Positions 63,595 through 64,000 of a stretch of 64,000 nt of DNA are shown in pieces. The DNA comes from Myotis daubentonii. Taxonomy: Eukaryota; Chordata; Mammalia; Chiroptera; Vespertilionidae. Where the stretch lies: positions 10,153,715-10,217,714 of the forward strand of contig NC_081844.1 of the NCBI RefSeq assembly GCF_963259705.1, in the 5' to 3' direction. The position numbers and the translations under genes were made by a program. Under the pieces are notes generated by a model, which made no database searches, was not told the origin of the DNA, and worked only from the letters and a program-made list of their open reading frames with translations. Every line of letters begins with the position of its first letter. The first letter of the stretch is position 1.

Positions 63595-64000
63595 CTTTTT
63601 CAGTCAAGAAACACCATGGCAACTCAGGATCAAGGGTAAACATAAACAGTATTCTCCTCATTTCAAATCATACACAAGGCCTGAGCTCTACAAACAGGAA
63701 TTCTTAAAGTTTGAAAACACATTTTAGTGAAAACGCCTCTTAAATTGCCGGAGTTGTTAATATTCTCAGAATTCTCGTCATTTCAGAGCTTTCGACCTGT
63801 AATCTCTGTTTTTGTACTCGGCTTTAAATGTAGTTATATTCTATTTACTTGTTTTTCATCTGTTTGTTACACGTTCATATTCATTTCGTGGAAAGATAAT
63901 TGTGTATTTTAAGAATTTTTACATATTTTGACACTTTCCTTAGAAGTATATACTAGAACCTTCAGGTTATATACTGTTACAGTCAAAAAACGCCATGGCA
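63595..64000 (+). repeat. Partial fourth 4-monomer unit at the window end
   Basis: Counterpart of 40825-41230, sharing the AAATCATACACAAGG deletion near 63670 and the CAGGTTATATACTG variant near 63963. It is cut by the window. Confidence 0.85.

Larger units (their letters stand above)
1..64000 (+). repeat. Satellite array of about 382-bp head-to-tail monomers
   Basis: The whole window, apart from three L1 insertions, is made of monomers of about 382 bp (mostly 381-383). Starts can be followed by the motif GGAATTCTTAAA, for example GAATTC at 7, 389, 771, 1153, then 1916, 2297, 2678, 3059, 3441, 3823, 4206 and 4588. All monomers are in the same orientation and I saw no inversion. Landmarks in order are TTTAGTGAAAACGCC, CATTTCAGAGCTTTCGACC, TTAGATTCTATTTACTTGTG, CATTTCGTGGAAAG, TAGAACCTTCAGGATATAAAC, ACGCCATGGCAACTCAGG and GAGCTCTATAAACAGG. 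The composition is AT-rich. Satellites of this kind are typical of centromeric or other constitutive heterochromatin, but location cannot be read from the sequence. I do not recognise the family. Confidence 0.97.
46163..64000 (+). repeat. Next 22,770-bp unit, cut by the window end
   Basis: 17,838 bp that repeat 23393-41230 at an offset of 22,770 bp, including the L1 and the 4-monomer run. I found no differences in the lines I compared. The rest lies outside the window. Confidence 0.92.

Noticed and set aside
1..64000. CRISPR array or other regular repeat-spacer structure
   Set aside because: The period is 382 bp with no unique spacers between identical short repeats; monomers are contiguous and related along their whole length. 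The L1 also shows the DNA is mammalian.
1..64000. Inverted or palindromic satellite arrangement
   Set aside because: Every monomer checked is in the same orientation; no reverse-complement monomer was noticed.

Overview
The window is one uninterrupted block of tandem satellite DNA from a eukaryotic genome, almost certainly a placental mammal. The mammalian call rests on a LINE-1 (L1) element embedded three times in the array. It has an ORF1 with coiled coil, RRM and C-terminal domains, the start of an ORF2 endonuclease, and a 5' UTR that opens with a YY1 site. The ORF1 wording (MGRQRNPQ near the start, YPARLSF near the end) looks like L1s of laurasiatherian mammals such as bats, carnivores or ungulates, but I cannot name the species. 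I see no host gene, rRNA, tRNA or CRISPR array. The satellite family is not one I recognise.

The satellite monomer is about 382 bp, AT-rich, and always in the same orientation. It usually opens with an EcoRI site in the context AGGAATTCTTAAAG and often has a second EcoRI site about 75 bp in. Monomers differ from each other by several to many percent, but they are arranged in higher-order repeats (HORs) whose copies look nearly identical by eye. One recognisable point (the change to ...ACTTTTTCTGTCAAAAAACCCC) recurs at about 1423, 6349, 23393 and 46163. The successive intervals are 4,926, 17,044 and 22,770 bp. The first is 13 monomers. The second is 35 monomers plus one L1. The third is 50 monomers plus one L1. 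The fourth unit runs off the window end.

Layout: 1-9820 holds two copies of a 13-monomer HOR, the second diverging near its end. An L1 lies on the minus strand at 9821-13493. Satellite follows to 16640, then a tandem pair of an 8-monomer (3,051 bp) block to about 22741, then the next big unit from 23393 with L1 copy 2 at 26865-30537. Its right part carries three copies of a 4-monomer (about 1,526 bp) HOR at 36246-40824. The last unit starts at 46163 with L1 copy 3 at 49635-53307 and a second run of the 4-monomer HOR from 59016 to the end.

The L1 inserted once and was then copied along with the satellite: all three copies share the same flanking 16-bp target site duplication, the same ORF2 frameshift and the same truncation point. 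The element is unusual because it keeps its 5' end, full 5' UTR and open ORF1 but ends inside the ORF2 endonuclease with no poly(A) tail. The array therefore carries three L1 promoters and three open ORF1 genes but no source of ORF2 protein. Comparisons were made by eye and copy identities are not counted exactly.
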